Part shown: positions 1 to 8,935 of the stretch, piece after piece
How the letters are laid out: each line of letters starts with the position of its first letter
Numbering within the stretch: the first letter of the stretch is position 1
Source: Gallionella sp. UBA6045
GTDB lineage: Bacteria > Pseudomonadota > Gammaproteobacteria > Burkholderiales > Gallionellaceae
Assembly (NCBI GenBank): GCA_002429165.1
Contig: DIYV01000156.1
Location: 14,720 to 40,936 of the forward strand
Length of the DNA stretch: 26,217 bases
Reading direction: 5' to 3'
Program-made: the position numbers and the translations under genes
Notes under the pieces: generated by a model
The model's database searches: none
Told to the model about the DNA's origin: nothing
The model's input: the letters and a program-made list of their open reading frames with translations, nothing else

Positions 1-246
1 GAAGCGGCGGGACGCCAGGATTTGGCGGACGTCGAAAAGTTCGAGATGAGCGTGTTGGCCGCCTACATGCCGCAACAGCTCAGCGAAGCGGAAATCGCTA
101 CGGCTGTTGCCGAGGCGATTGCAGCGACCGCTGCGGTTAGTCAGCAGGATATGGGCAAGGTGATGGGTGTGCTCAAACCCAAGCTGGCCGGACGCGCCGA
201 TATGGGCAAGGTTTCTGCCCTGATAAAGGCGCGGCTATCAAATTAG
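1..246 (+). CDS. yqeY: GatB/YqeY domain protein, 3' part (partial)
   Basis: The reading frame is open from base 1, so the gene begins left of the window; 81 codons and a TAA stop are visible. The segment with AAYMPQQLSEAEI and the repeated DMGKVMGVLKPKLAGRADMG region is typical of the C-terminal helical domain of YqeY-like proteins, which resembles the tRNA-binding tail domain of the GatB amidotransferase subunit. The exact function of free-standing YqeY is not settled. Its position directly before dnaG and rpoD fits the rpsU-yqeY-dnaG-rpoD macromolecular-synthesis order found in many proteobacteria. About 100 bp separate it from dnaG. Confidence 0.85.
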   Translation, partial: EAAGRQDLADVEKFEMSVLAAYMPQQLSEAEIATAVAEAIAATAAVSQQDMGKVMGVLKPKLAGRADMGKVSALIKARLSN

Positions 247-348
247 TTTCTGGCGAAATAGTATCCGGTTAAACCACGCTGCGCGATACCCCGCATCTTG
301 ATTCCGAAGGATGGGGCGTGTCGAACTTGATGAGAGGGCGGTGCTGGC

Positions 349-2181
349 GTGATTCCAAAGAACTTCATTCAGGATCTGCTTAATCGTCTCGACATCGTGG
401 ACGTGGTCGAGCGTTATGTGCCGCTCAAGAAAGCCGGCGCGAATTTCGTGGCCTGCTGCCCGTTCCATAACGAAAAATCCCCTTCATTTACCGTAAGTCA
501 GACCAAACAGTTCTATCACTGTTTTGGCTGCGGCGCGCATGGTACGGCAATTGGTTTTGTGATGGAACACGCCGGACTCGGCTATGTCGATGCGATCGAG
601 GAACTGGCGCGCGGCGTCGGTTTGGAAGTTCCGCATGAACGGCAGGCAGCGGGTGAGGGATACCAAAAAATCGCGCCGGACTTGTATGAAGTGATGCAAA
701 CTGCCACGCGCTATTACCGCGAGCAACTGAAACTTTCACAGCGTGCGATCGACTATCTCAAACAGCGCGGACTGAGCGGCGAGATAGCGGCAAAATTCGG
801 CATTGGCTACGCGCCGGACGGCTGGCAAAACCTCGCTGCCGCGTTCCCCAATTACCAGGATGAAACCTTGAACGAAACCGGCCTGGTGATTGATAAGGAA
901 GACGAAGCCCCCGCAAGGGGGACACCAAAGGCAAGCAATCTGCTATCGAGCAAGCTCGATGCAGAATTGACACCGCCGCCAGACGCTCGCGCTACGCGCG
1001 GTCATGGTGCAGGCAAACGCTACGACCGGTTTCGCGACCGCATCATGTTCCCGATCATCAATGTGCGTGCCCAGGTCATCGGCTTTGGCGGGCGTGTGCT
1101 GGACAAGGGCGAGCCCAAGTACCTGAACTCGCCAGAAACCCCGCTGTTTGAGAAAGGCCGCGAACTGTACGGTCTGTATCAGGCGCAAAAAGCCATTCGA
1201 GCCGGGCAACGGGTGTTGGTGGTCGAAGGTTACATGGACGTGGTGGCGCTGGCGCAACACGGTGTGGAATATGCCGTTGCGACTCTGGGTACGGCGACCA
1301 CTCCGTACCATGTGCAAAAATTATTGCGCCTCACCGAACACATCGTATTCTGTTTTGACGGCGACAAGGCGGGGCAACGCGCGGCCTGGCGCGCTCTGGA
1401 AAACGCATTGCCATTTCTGCAAGACGGCAAGCGCATCAGTTTTTTATTTCTGCCGGTCGAACATGACCCGGACAGCTTCATTCGCGAATTCGGTAAGGCT
1501 GCTTTCGAACAGCGTATCCAGGAGGCCATGCCGTTGTCAGCCTATCTGCTGCGCGAAATCAGCACGGAACTTGATTTGCGCACTCAGGAAGGGCGCAATC
1601 AATTATTGCAACGCGCCAAACCGTTGCTGACCGCGATCATTGCACCGGCCACAGCGTTGCTGCTGCGCAAGGAAGTTGCCGCACTTTCGGGTGTCAGCCA
1701 GGCCGAACTGGAAGCGCTGTATGAGATCAAACCGGTTGCGCGCAGTCCGCGTATCGCTTTTCAAAAAACCGGGCGTGCCCCGCCTTCCGCACACCGCTTG
1801 TTGTTGCAATGCCTGATTGCGCAGCCCGAGTTGGGACAGCAAATGCCGAGCGAATGGCACGGGAACGGGGCCGAGGCCGAGGCGGTTCTGGCAGTGCTGA
1901 TGGTATTGCGTGAAACCGATTTTGCTCTGAGCAGCCCTAGCCTTACGCAATTGTTTCAAGGAACGGTGCATGAAAAAACCTTGGCTGCGGCAGAAGCCGA
2001 TATGCTGAATTGGGGCGAGGGATTTGACGTTCATGGCGAGTTTTCTGGAATTGTCAGCAAATTTAACGAAGGTCAGCGCCGCCAGCAGCTTCAATCCTTG
2101 GAGGCCACTGGTTTGAAGACCGAACATGAACGTGAACAATACCGGTTTTTGCAGGATCAAATGAGATCAAGAAAAAGTTAG
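349..2181 (+). CDS. dnaG: DNA primase DnaG
   Basis: This enzyme synthesises RNA primers for lagging-strand replication together with the DnaB helicase. The start is a GTG preceded by a purine-rich GAGAGGGCGG stretch; 610 residues. An N-terminal zinc finger is visible with ligands C37, H40, C58 and C61 (CPFH ... HCFGCG). The catalytic TOPRIM domain follows, with VVEGYMD near residue 290 and FDGDKAG near 337, and then a C-terminal helicase-binding region. Residues about 184-222 form a low-complexity insert just before the conserved [14 protein letters not shown] segment. That insert is encoded by palindrome-rich DNA and is listed separately. The gene is followed by rpoD in the same direction. 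Confidence 0.97.
   Translation: MIPKNFIQDLLNRLDIVDVVERYVPLKKAGANFVACCPFHNEKSPSFTVSQTKQFYHCFGCGAHGTAIGFVMEHAGLGYVDAIEELARGVGLEVPHERQAAGEGYQKIAPDLYEVMQTATRYYREQLKLSQRAIDYLKQRGLSGEIAAKFGIGYAPDGWQNLAAAFPNYQDETLNETGLVIDKEDEAPARGTPKASNLLSSKLDAELTPPPDARATRGHGAGKRYDRFRDRIMFPIINVRAQVIGFGGRVLDKGEPKYLNSPETPLFEKGRELYGLYQAQKAIRAGQRVLVVEGYMDVVALAQHGVEYAVATLGTATTPYHVQKLLRLTEHIVFCFDGDKAGQRAAWRALENALPFLQDGKRISFLFLPVEHDPDSFIREFGKAAFEQRIQEAMPLSAYLLREISTELDLRTQEGRNQLLQRAKPLLTAIIAPATALLLRKEVAALSGVSQAELEALYEIKPVARSPRIAFQKTGRAPPSAHRLLLQCLIAQPELGQQMPSEWHGNGAEAEAVLAVLMVLRETDFALSSPSLTQLFQGTVHEKTLAAAEADMLNWGEGFDVHGEFSGIVSKFNEGQRRQQLQSLEATGLKTEHEREQYRFLQDQMRSRKS
898..1014 (+). repeat. In-frame palindrome-rich insertion inside dnaG
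   Basis: About 117 bp (39 codons) interrupt the normally compact RNA-polymerase domain of DnaG without breaking the frame. The stretch contains three hairpins in a row: CCCCC-GCAA-GGGGG at 908-921, ATCGAGC-AA-GCTCGAT at 945-960, and CGCG-CTA-CGCG at 988-998. The encoded peptide is rich in Ala, Pro, Thr and Arg, unlike the flanks. This resembles in-frame palindromic elements such as the Rickettsia RPE type, but the family here is not identified. The boundaries are estimated from where the canonical DnaG sequence resumes. Confidence 0.6.
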
Positions 2182-2272
2182 TGTAATCAGGTATAATTCG
2201 CCGCTTTTCTGCGGCATTAACGGCCTCAACGCATTTGAATGCAACCAGGCCATACGCAATTTAGGAATGAAC
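2182..2272 (+). promoter_or_regulatory. dnaG-rpoD spacer with candidate rpoD promoter and leader hairpin
   Basis: A perfect -10 hexamer TATAAT lies at 2192-2197; no convincing -35 is visible at the usual distance. A small hairpin GCCGC-TTTTCT-GCGGC follows at 2200-2215, within the start of the presumed transcript. An internal promoter before rpoD is common in this operon arrangement, so a separate rpoD start is plausible. Confidence 0.4.
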
Positions 2273-4207
<1,935 letters not shown>

Positions 4208-4230
4208 GTTGGCAATAGCTAAACTTTTTC

Positions 4231-4307
4231 GGGCCCTTAGCTCAGTTGGTTAGAGCAGAGGACTCATAATCCTTTGGTCCGCGGTTCAAGTCCGCGAGGG
4301 CCCACCA
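4231..4307 (+). tRNA. tRNA-Ile (anticodon CAU, lysidine type)
   Basis: The 77-nt gene folds fully. The acceptor GGGCCCT pairs with AGGGCCC and the CCA end is encoded. The D-arm is GCTC/GAGC, the anticodon stem GAGGA/TCCTT with loop CTCATAA (CAT at 4265-4267), and the T-arm CGCGG-TTCAAGT-CCGCG. A CAT anticodon can mean Met or lysidine-modified Ile. The body resembles the minor E. coli tRNA-Ile2 (ileX type) much more than elongator Met, and this position after rpoD fits. The 3' end appears to have served as an integration site. Confidence 0.93.
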
Positions 4308-4308
4308 A
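4294..4308 (+). repeat. Putative attL within the tRNA-Ile 3' end
   Basis: GCGAGGGCCCACCAA covers the end of the tRNA T-arm, acceptor 3' strand and CCA. It matches GCGAGCGCCCAACAA at 13705-13719 at 13 of 15 positions. The short imperfect match alone is weak; the recombinase remnant and flanking repeats support it. Confidence 0.5.
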
Positions 4309-4340
4309 TAAATGGTACGAAGATGTGCCAAGAAGTCCAT

Positions 4341-4375
4341 AAAACCCGCATAGTCATTGGCTTTGCGGGTTTTTT
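4341..4375 (+). terminator. Rho-independent terminator after tRNA-Ile
   Basis: A perfect 10-bp stem pairs AAAACCCGCA (4341-4350) with TGCGGGTTTT (4364-4373), followed by T residues. It would end the rpoD/tRNA transcript. It lies inside the proposed island, so it may have arrived with the element and replaced the older terminator now at 13723-13755. Confidence 0.8.
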
Positions 4376-4411
4376 GTTGCCAAGGTGTTCCATTAACACT
4401 TTTTGACATCC

Positions 4412-4469
4412 GGGGGTAAATAGGGGTAACTTACGGGGTAACTAAACCAATGTGAATGAGAGTTACCCC
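4412..4469. repeat. GGGGTAA(C) repeat cluster, left end of island
   Basis: Three direct copies of GGGGTAA(C) lie at 4413-4419, 4423-4430 and 4435-4442, about 10-12 bp apart (one helical turn). An inverted copy GTTACCCC lies at 4462-4469, directly before the recombinase start codon. A further copy is at 4735-4741. Such spaced repeats near a recombinase gene look like arm-type binding sites for the integrase or its directionality factor. A near-identical pair occurs at the right end of the island. Confidence 0.55.
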
Positions 4470-4643
4470 ATGGCACTGTCTGATACAGCAATAAAGAACG
4501 CAAAGCCTGGTACAAAACCAATCAAGTTGGCTGATGAAAAAGGCCTGTACCTACTAATTTCTCCTGCTGGGGGTAAATGGTGGGTTCTGGGATTAAGCGT
4601 GATCAATATACTAGATTTATCCGACATCGGAATAGAGGATTGA
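4470..4643 (+). pseudogene. Tyrosine recombinase/integrase, N-terminal remnant
   Basis: The first ~40 residues (start MALSDTAIKNAKPGTKPIKL, then DEKGLYLLISPAGGKWW) are the N-terminal arm-binding domain of P4-type island integrases (DUF4102). These proteins are normally about 400 residues with a C-terminal R-H-R-Y catalytic domain. Here the similarity stops after GGKWW near base 4590 and the frame closes 17 codons later, so core-binding and catalytic domains are gone. No catalytic part was found elsewhere in the window. The ATG at 4470 is chosen because the family starts there; an upstream in-frame ATG at 4452 adds six unrelated residues. Confidence 0.85.
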
Positions 4644-4838
4644 GTCGTGACTGCTCTGGACTGCTCTAGTTCGAAATCAACAATAGAACAATATTGCTGT
4701 TGTTAAAACTAAAAGTAAAAGTTAATTTAATTGCGGGGTAATATTGTAAAGTGTAAAAAGCAACAGTCAGCAAATCCACTTCAATTGAACCAGGTTTTCA
4801 AGAGCACGTCCGGACTGAGTTCCTAAATCATTTCAATC

Positions 4839-5711
4839 ATGCCAAAACAGAAAAGTTCATACTATGGCCGCATAGTGCTTATCGTGGCAGAAGTTTTCAT
4901 CATCAGCTTTTTGAACTATGCTGTTGCAAGCCATTTCCCAATCGAGTTCAGCCGTTATATCTCTCTGGACGTGCTGTTCTGCTTGCCGATTATTGAAGCG
5001 GCGCATTTAACTTCGATTCGAGCCAATCGCCGTTACGATACAAATATTCCGATCTTTGTCGGAATAGCACTTGCGTTGATATGGAGCGCAATTGAGGTAG
5101 TAATCTCTTGGCCATACTTCCCGATGATCGTATTTGCGTTGAACACGTTTACGCGTAGCGTGATCTTCATTGTGATTGGACGAGTGCTGATCAAGTTATG
5201 GCGTGAGAGGGAATATGCCCGCACAGACATGCTGACAGGATTGGCAAATCGCGTTGAATTACTGGATAGGCTGGAAATCGAGCAGGCGCATAGCGAGCGT
5301 ACCGGCAGGCACTATTCCGTGTTGTTCATCGATATTGATCATTTCAAGGCATTGAATGATAACCATGGGCACCAAGTCGGAGATGAGGCGCTTAAGATGT
5401 TAGCGTCCATACTAAGGAACAACTCAAGGAAAGTGGATGTTGCTGCTCGTCTTGGTGGCGATGAGTTTGTGTTGTTGTTACCTGATACCGATGAGCAAAC
5501 TTGCGAAATTATGATCAAGCGGATCGAGGCTGCCACGAAGCAGGCGTTTGATGAAAATCTCTGGGAAATATCGATATCAATTGGAAAGTCTACTAAGATC
5601 GGCAAAACGAAAGATGTGGATTGGGTTACCCAAACAAAGTGGGCGTTCATTAGGCAGAATGACCTGGCCTCCGTTGCATTAAATTTTTGTGAAGTTAATT
5701 TTGCTGTTTAG
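4839..5711 (+). CDS. Membrane GGDEF protein with damaged C-terminus
   Basis: Diguanylate cyclases make the second messenger c-di-GMP. The first ~120 residues hold several hydrophobic segments (a membrane sensor of unrecognised family) ending in a basic linker before DMLTGLANR at ~130. The GGDEF domain shows an active-site GGDEF motif and an inhibitory I-site RKVD exactly five residues upstream. After SISIG, however, the expected AD.AMY.AK helix and final strand are absent and the last ~40 residues are unlike the family. The 3' end therefore looks replaced by a recombination event or frameshift. Activity is doubtful. No clear ribosome site precedes the ATG at 4839. Confidence 0.75.
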   Translation: MPKQKSSYYGRIVLIVAEVFIISFLNYAVASHFPIEFSRYISLDVLFCLPIIEAAHLTSIRANRRYDTNIPIFVGIALALIWSAIEVVISWPYFPMIVFALNTFTRSVIFIVIGRVLIKLWREREYARTDMLTGLANRVELLDRLEIEQAHSERTGRHYSVLFIDIDHFKALNDNHGHQVGDEALKMLASILRNNSRKVDVAARLGGDEFVLLLPDTDEQTCEIMIKRIEAATKQAFDENLWEISISIGKSTKIGKTKDVDWVTQTKWAFIRQNDLASVALNFCEVNFAV

Positions 5712-5746
5712 TAGCGTCGTGTCACTCAATGCAGCCCAAGCGGTGC

Positions 5747-5774
5747 GGAACCAATCCTCACTATTACAGTCTGA
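5747..5774 (+). promoter_or_regulatory. Sigma-E-like promoter, copy A
   Basis: GGAAC at 5747-5751 and TCTGA at 5770-5774 are separated by 18 bp, which equals the GGAACTT-N16-TCTGA arrangement of RpoE-type ECF promoters. The same elements and spacing occur in copy B (10486-10513) despite base changes in the spacer. Just downstream is a perfect hairpin ATCGTT-GGGAT-AACGAT (5786-5802), also conserved in copy B, then a GAGGAG ribosome site at 5811-5816. Confidence 0.55.
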
Positions 5775-5823
5775 CTTTTGCCCGGATCGTTGGGATAACG
5801 ATAATTAGCTGAGGAGATTAAAA

Positions 5824-5958
5824 GTGAACGTCAAAAATCGCAGCAAAGCCCTTACTCAAGACCACAGGTTCCCTATTGCCCTTGGCTGGATGCTGACGGC
5901 TACCGTCGTAGCAATTGCCAGTTGGGCTGGTCTATATCTAAAGCATAGGGTGCTATAA
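5824..5958 (+). CDS. Tiny single-span membrane protein, copy A
   Basis: A 44-residue protein starting with GTG, 7 bases after a strong GAGGAG ribosome site. The polar, basic N-terminal half is followed by one hydrophobic segment (GWMLTATVVAIASWAGLYL) and a short basic tail. The copy B protein (10563-10676) shares the pattern F..A.GW....AV.IA.WAGL but has an unrelated N-terminus. Conservation of the promoter, leader hairpin, ribosome site, transmembrane part and terminator between copies argues that it is really translated. The family and function are not recognised; a stress-induced membrane microprotein is the inference. Confidence 0.65.
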   Translation: MNVKNRSKALTQDHRFPIALGWMLTATVVAIASWAGLYLKHRVL

Positions 5959-5962
5959 CAAT

Positions 5963-5988
5963 AAAGCCGGTGATAAGCCGGCTTTTTT
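5963..5988 (+). terminator. Rho-independent terminator, copy A
   Basis: AAAGCCGG (5963-5970) pairs with CCGGCTTT (5978-5985) around a 7-nt loop, followed by T residues. It lies 4 bp after the small membrane gene. The next gene would therefore need read-through or its own promoter. Confidence 0.85.
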
Positions 5989-6012
5989 AACTTTGGAGTA
6001 AACGTCGATCAA

Positions 6013-6264
6013 ATGAACGAAATCCTGAAATATTTAAAGAAGCATGGCGAGAAACTGGATGCCGAGATTGCCGAAGGTGCCGGTCTCTCACTTTCAAAGA
6101 CACGTAACTACTTGGCAGAACTTGCTGCTAAAAACGAAGTTGTGTTGTGTGATTCGATCAGGTTTGAGAAGGGTAAGAAAATTGAGGGGATACTATGCAG
6201 AGTGGCTGGCTTCACTCCGCCAGCTGCGCCGGGTAGGAAAGCGAAGGGATCTACAATTAATTGA
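6013..6264 (+). CDS. Small winged-helix DNA-binding protein, copy A
   Basis: An 83-residue protein. The N-terminal ~50 residues (ILKYLKKHGEKLDAEIAEGA, then LSLSKTRNYLAEL) form a helix-turn-helix like the FaeA/ArsR winged-helix type, followed by a basic wing (RFEKGKKIEG) and a Pro/Lys-rich tail. It is probably a transcription regulator. It is about 89% identical to the copy at 10750-11001 (nine differences in 83). The Shine-Dalgarno is unusual: a GGAG lies about 15 bases from the ATG here and is changed to GGAA in copy B. The sequence TAAACGTCGATCAA immediately before the ATG is identical in both copies. The target is unknown; the adjacent membrane microprotein gene is a candidate. Confidence 0.8.
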   Translation: MNEILKYLKKHGEKLDAEIAEGAGLSLSKTRNYLAELAAKNEVVLCDSIRFEKGKKIEGILCRVAGFTPPAAPGRKAKGSTIN

Positions 6265-6465
6265 TAGGTGATCTGCCGATGCAGGGTTCCAAGCTATGGC
6301 ATGAGATATCTTCGTTGCCCAAAAGCAGTACTTTGCCGAGTTCTGTTTACGACCATTACGGCCATTCAAGACTTCGAAAAGCAGACCGTCAACGTAAAAT
6401 TAAGGAGCGCCGCAGTACCTTTCATTTTGGCTCCCAGGATTTCCTCGTGGCTGGCCAATGGAACG

Positions 6466-7008
6466 CTAAACGCCGTATGGGAGCTTTGAGGCCATCATCT
6501 TCCTCCGGTCGATCTTGCGCCCGTCGACAATGAACGTTCCGTCGCCAACAGCGTGAACCGTGCGCTTCTCCTTGCGTGCGGTATCGATGTATGCGGCAAG
6601 CGCCTCTAACACGACAATGTTGTGCTTTTTGACGATGTCTATGACCTTGCACTCTATGTTGGCAAGGCACTCCTTGATCAAGGGCGACGTGACGAATTTG
6701 CCCTGAACAGGTGTGAGTTTGAACTTGGCAAACTTGTCTGTGTCAGCTCCAGAGCACGTCCCTATACCGACGACCTTATCCAGCATGTCAACCGTGGGAA
6801 TGGCAATGACGCAATCCCTATTCTTTCGCAACGCCGCGAAAGAGTGATTCCATTCACCCGTGGTGATGGCAAATACCGGAGTGAAATCCATCACCATGGT
6901 CCAGGAGATCGTCATGATGTTGTCTTTCTGCCCATCATGGGTCGTCACGCGGACAACAGGTCCTGATTCCATCAGGGTAAAGGCCTTGCTCAGCTTCAAC
7001 TGACGCAT
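6466..7008 (-). CDS. Flavin reductase-like, FMN-binding split-barrel protein
   Basis: A 180-residue protein of the flavin reductase-like domain family. It begins with a short leader and the pattern PVVRVTTHDGQKDNIMTISW (obtaining flavin near the DNIMTISW strand). Then come FTPVFAITTGEWNHSFAALR, DCVIAIPT and GIGTCSGADTDKFAKF, the usual order in NAD(P)H:FMN reductases and in related flavoproteins of unknown substrate. A GAGGAG ribosome site lies 5 bases before the ATG. No partner oxygenase is nearby, so the substrate cannot be assigned. The gene points against the copy A module, and its 3' end faces the module's winged-helix gene. Confidence 0.8.
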   Translation of the reverse strand: MRQLKLSKAFTLMESGPVVRVTTHDGQKDNIMTISWTMVMDFTPVFAITTGEWNHSFAALRKNRDCVIAIPTVDMLDKVVGIGTCSGADTDKFAKFKLTPVQGKFVTSPLIKECLANIECKVIDIVKKHNIVVLEALAAYIDTARKEKRTVHAVGDGTFIVDGRKIDRRKMMASKLPYGV

Positions 7009-7197
7009 GAGAACTCCTCGTGATATTCCTTTGTCCGATGGTCAGGCCAAGCTAGCACGCTCGATGACATTAAGGCACCCACTGAAAGCAGCACCTCGCC
7101 GAGTAGTGCTTTCGACACACAGCAGAACTACGATTTTTCAAATGCAGAACTTCGACGTTCAGATTGAGGGGCGTCGCTCGACAAATTTAAAACGTTA

Positions 7198-7365
7198 CTA
7201 ATGTCCATCACCTTGCGGCATGCCGATCAAATATTTCTTCGGTTCAGCAACAAATTTCTTATGGCAAGTTTCCGAACAGAAATAGTATTCCTAGCCGGAG
7301 AATTTTTCCTTTGCTGCCGCCTTGGCTGGTTCCACGTTCATTTTACATACTGGATCGGTTGCCAT
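7198..7365 (-). pseudogene. YHS-domain metal-binding protein with in-frame amber stop
   Basis: Reading from ATG at 7365, 7 bases after an AGGAG site, the frame gives DPVCKMNVEPAKAAAKEKFSG, a TAG at 7291-7293, then EYYFCSETCHKKF and AEPKKYL to a normal TAG at 7198. Together this is a complete 54-residue YHS domain with its DPVC and FCS..C cysteines. Such domains bind copper or other heavy metals and are often linked to P-type ATPases. The TAG replaces what is usually Q or K. Both halves keep normal coding character, so the nonsense mutation is recent, a sequencing error, or suppressed. Confidence 0.8.
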
Positions 7366-7511
7366 TTTTTATCTCCTTAGCACGTTAGCGGGGCTGCTAA
7401 GCTCTTTGGGTACTATCGGTTCGAGAGCAACCCATCCCCAAGCCGTCATTAACTCTAACTCTTCTGAATTAAGATACCAATTTATCGGTCATGAACGCCG
7501 CGGGAATTGCT

Positions 7512-7688
7512 TTACTTGAGTGTGCCGATGTAAGTTTTCTTATTGGTGCCCAATCCAAGTCGCTTGGTCAAAATTTCAATGAGCGCAGCGACCAACAAGA
7601 TAAGAATTAGCCACATCAAAAACATGAGCGGATCGATGCCTAACATCCCTGAACCATGCATCCATGAACCATAAACATACATTGCCAT
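7512..7688 (-). CDS. Small membrane protein, 56-58 residues
   Basis: The frame starts at 7688 or, more likely, at the second ATG at 7682, since AAAGGA abuts the first ATG but is 6 bases from the second. The product has a Met/Gly-rich N-terminus (MYVYGSWMHGSGMLGIDP), one strong transmembrane segment (LMFLMWLILILLVAALIEIL) and a short basic tail. The hydrophobic helix and ribosome site make it a credible small inner-membrane protein. The family is not recognised. The neighbours on the same strand are the YHS gene and a 20-residue membrane peptide. Confidence 0.6.
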   Translation of the reverse strand: MAMYVYGSWMHGSGMLGIDPLMFLMWLILILLVAALIEILTKRLGLGTNKKTYIGTLK

Positions 7689-7821
7689 TCCTTTATTAGT
7701 AAATACTACGGATCACCTGCTTCAGTTATTTCAGCTCCAAATCCAGGCCGTCGTAAACACGCTTAAACACTCCCATATTCGACATGATATTTGTTCAGTT
7801 CTTAAATAATTTGGAATATCT

Positions 7822-7884
7822 CTAACGAAAAAATATAAGATATAGAACAATAATGAGCACTACAGTACCGAGACCGATATACAT
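7822..7884 (-). CDS. 20-residue transmembrane peptide
   Basis: The product MYIGLGTVVLIIVLYLIFFR is encoded after an excellent GGAGG ribosome site (7891-7895) spaced 6 bases from the ATG. It is essentially one transmembrane helix with a C-terminal Arg, the usual form of bacterial membrane microproteins. No function is known. It is too short to establish by coding statistics; the ribosome site and composition are the evidence. Confidence 0.5.
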   Translation of the reverse strand: MYIGLGTVVLIIVLYLIFFR

Positions 7885-8081
7885 TTTTTACCTCCAACTC
7901 ATAGCTCACCCTCTGGGAAGGTAATTAAGCACGAGTTCTTCTGATCATTAAAGCATTCGCTCATGTTGATGTCTGTGCGCCAGCACACCTAGCTGCCTCT
8001 CGACTTTTCCGAATGAAGATATTCAACATCTCGATTTAGTGATGCCACTTACACGGATAAGGATGTAATTGTTCAGGCAAC

Positions 8082-8107
8082 AAAAAAGCCGGAACATGTC
8101 CGGCTTT
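8082..8107 (-). terminator. Terminator of the OmpA-like gene
   Basis: On the minus strand AAAGCCGGA pairs with TCCGGCTTT around CATGT, followed by T residues. The 26-bp sequence is identical to the terminator of copy B at 10700-10725, although the genes they serve are unrelated. Confidence 0.85.
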
Positions 8108-8124
8108 CCATGTGTCAAGCTGGA

Positions 8125-8667
8125 TCAGAATTTGAACAAGCCTCCAATTGAGATTAGAGTGGCATTGCCGTTCGTTCCATAGCCGTTAAATCCAGGATTC
8201 GTATTATCGTTAAATTTATATTTATCCCAGCCTAAACGTACACCCACCGCTGGGGTGATGTTGAATTGACCGCCGAAGCCATATGTGACAGCTCTATTAT
8301 TTGCATCAGAGCCAGTGAAGCTACCGCCAGGTTTGCCTGTAATCACCGCGTAACCCAATTTACCGAACAACGAGAATTGTTCATTGAATGGGATAGAGCC
8401 TATACCAGTCACACTGAAGCCAGTGGATTTTACAGAATTACTACCACTTTTAATTTCGCCCAAGTTGAGATATTCAGCTTCAACGGCAAAGTTAGGATTG
8501 AAGTCGTGGCCGATAAACGCACCCCAGCCGGTTGGGTTGGAAGAGTCCAAAGTGATGTTATCAAGACTGGTGTTAGCCTGGCCCACCCTGACACCAACAT
8601 ACATATCAGAAGCAACAGCAGGAGCGGCAACGACGCACAACAATACAGCGATCGCGGTTTTCTTCAT
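8125..8667 (-). CDS. OmpA-like outer-membrane beta-barrel protein
   Basis: A 180-residue protein with a clear signal peptide (MKKTAIAVLLCVVAAPAVAS). It continues with DMYVGVRVGQAN, GWGAFIGHDFNPNFAVEAEYLNLG and FSVTGIG, then FSLFGKLGYA, TYGFGGQFNITPAVGVRLGWDKY, and a C-terminal strand ending in Phe (ISIGGLFKF). That is the pattern of small eight-stranded barrels with the terminal Phe recognised by the BAM complex. There is no C-terminal peptidoglycan-binding OmpA domain. An AAGGAA site precedes the ATG. It has its own terminator. Its role is probably envelope structure or stress. Confidence 0.85.
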   Translation of the reverse strand: MKKTAIAVLLCVVAAPAVASDMYVGVRVGQANTSLDNITLDSSNPTGWGAFIGHDFNPNFAVEAEYLNLGEIKSGSNSVKSTGFSVTGIGSIPFNEQFSLFGKLGYAVITGKPGGSFTGSDANNRAVTYGFGGQFNITPAVGVRLGWDKYKFNDNTNPGFNGYGTNGNATLISIGGLFKF

Positions 8668-8743
8668 GATTTATTCCTTAGAATGTTTAGTTGCGAAGTA
8701 GCCAGTGTGCGACAAAGCCAACAGACCACCTTAGTTAATCGAA

Positions 8744-8929
8744 TCAAAATTGTTTGTTTGAATCCTTGATGATTTCCTTGGCATCGCCATAGGATTTCTC
8801 GGCATTTCCGGAAATTTGTTTTCCGAGACCTTTGACTTGTTGCTGCTTGTTGCCGACCAGCTTTCCATGCTTTTCCTGCACTTTACCAGCAACGTCTTTT
8901 AAAGCTCCTTTGACTTGATCCTCGTTCAT
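8744..8929 (-). CDS. CsbD-family stress protein
   Basis: A 61-residue, very polar helical protein: NEDQVKGALKDVAGKVQEK, then GKLVGNKQQQVKGLGKQISG. CsbD-like proteins are general-stress proteins of unknown mechanism, abundant in many bacteria. The start at 8929 is preferred over ATG 8935 because AAGGA lies 8 bases from the former and only 2 from the latter, and family members begin MN.DQ. It lies 76 bp upstream of the OmpA-like gene on the same strand and could be co-transcribed with it. Confidence 0.9.
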   Translation of the reverse strand: MNEDQVKGALKDVAGKVQEKHGKLVGNKQQQVKGLGKQISGNAEKSYGDAKEIIKDSNKQF

Positions 8930-8935
8930 TTCCAT

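Larger units (their letters stand above)
5718..6353 (+). repeat. Duplicated module, copy A
   Basis: This segment of ~635 bp recurs at 10457-11090 in the same orientation. The order in both copies is: sigma-E-like promoter, leader hairpin, ribosome site, tiny membrane-protein gene, terminator, 83-residue winged-helix gene, and a tail ending in GCCGAGTTCTGTTTACGAC. The promoter/leader and the winged-helix gene are highly conserved. The small membrane protein has diverged except around its transmembrane part. The copies are too divergent to be a recent duplication or assembly artefact. Confidence 0.85.

Noticed and set aside
908..998. CRISPR-like repeats in dnaG
   Set aside because: The hairpins differ from each other in sequence, are not evenly spaced, and lie within an open coding frame.
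943..1317. 124-codon minus-strand frame inside dnaG
   Set aside because: It is a shadow of the high-GC dnaG codons, has no ribosome site and has a His/Gln-rich composition typical of antisense frames.
6261..6533. Overlapping plus-strand frames after the copy A winged-helix gene
   Set aside because: They run into the antisense of the flavin-reductase gene, lack ribosome sites, and the corresponding region in copy B has diverged out of frame.
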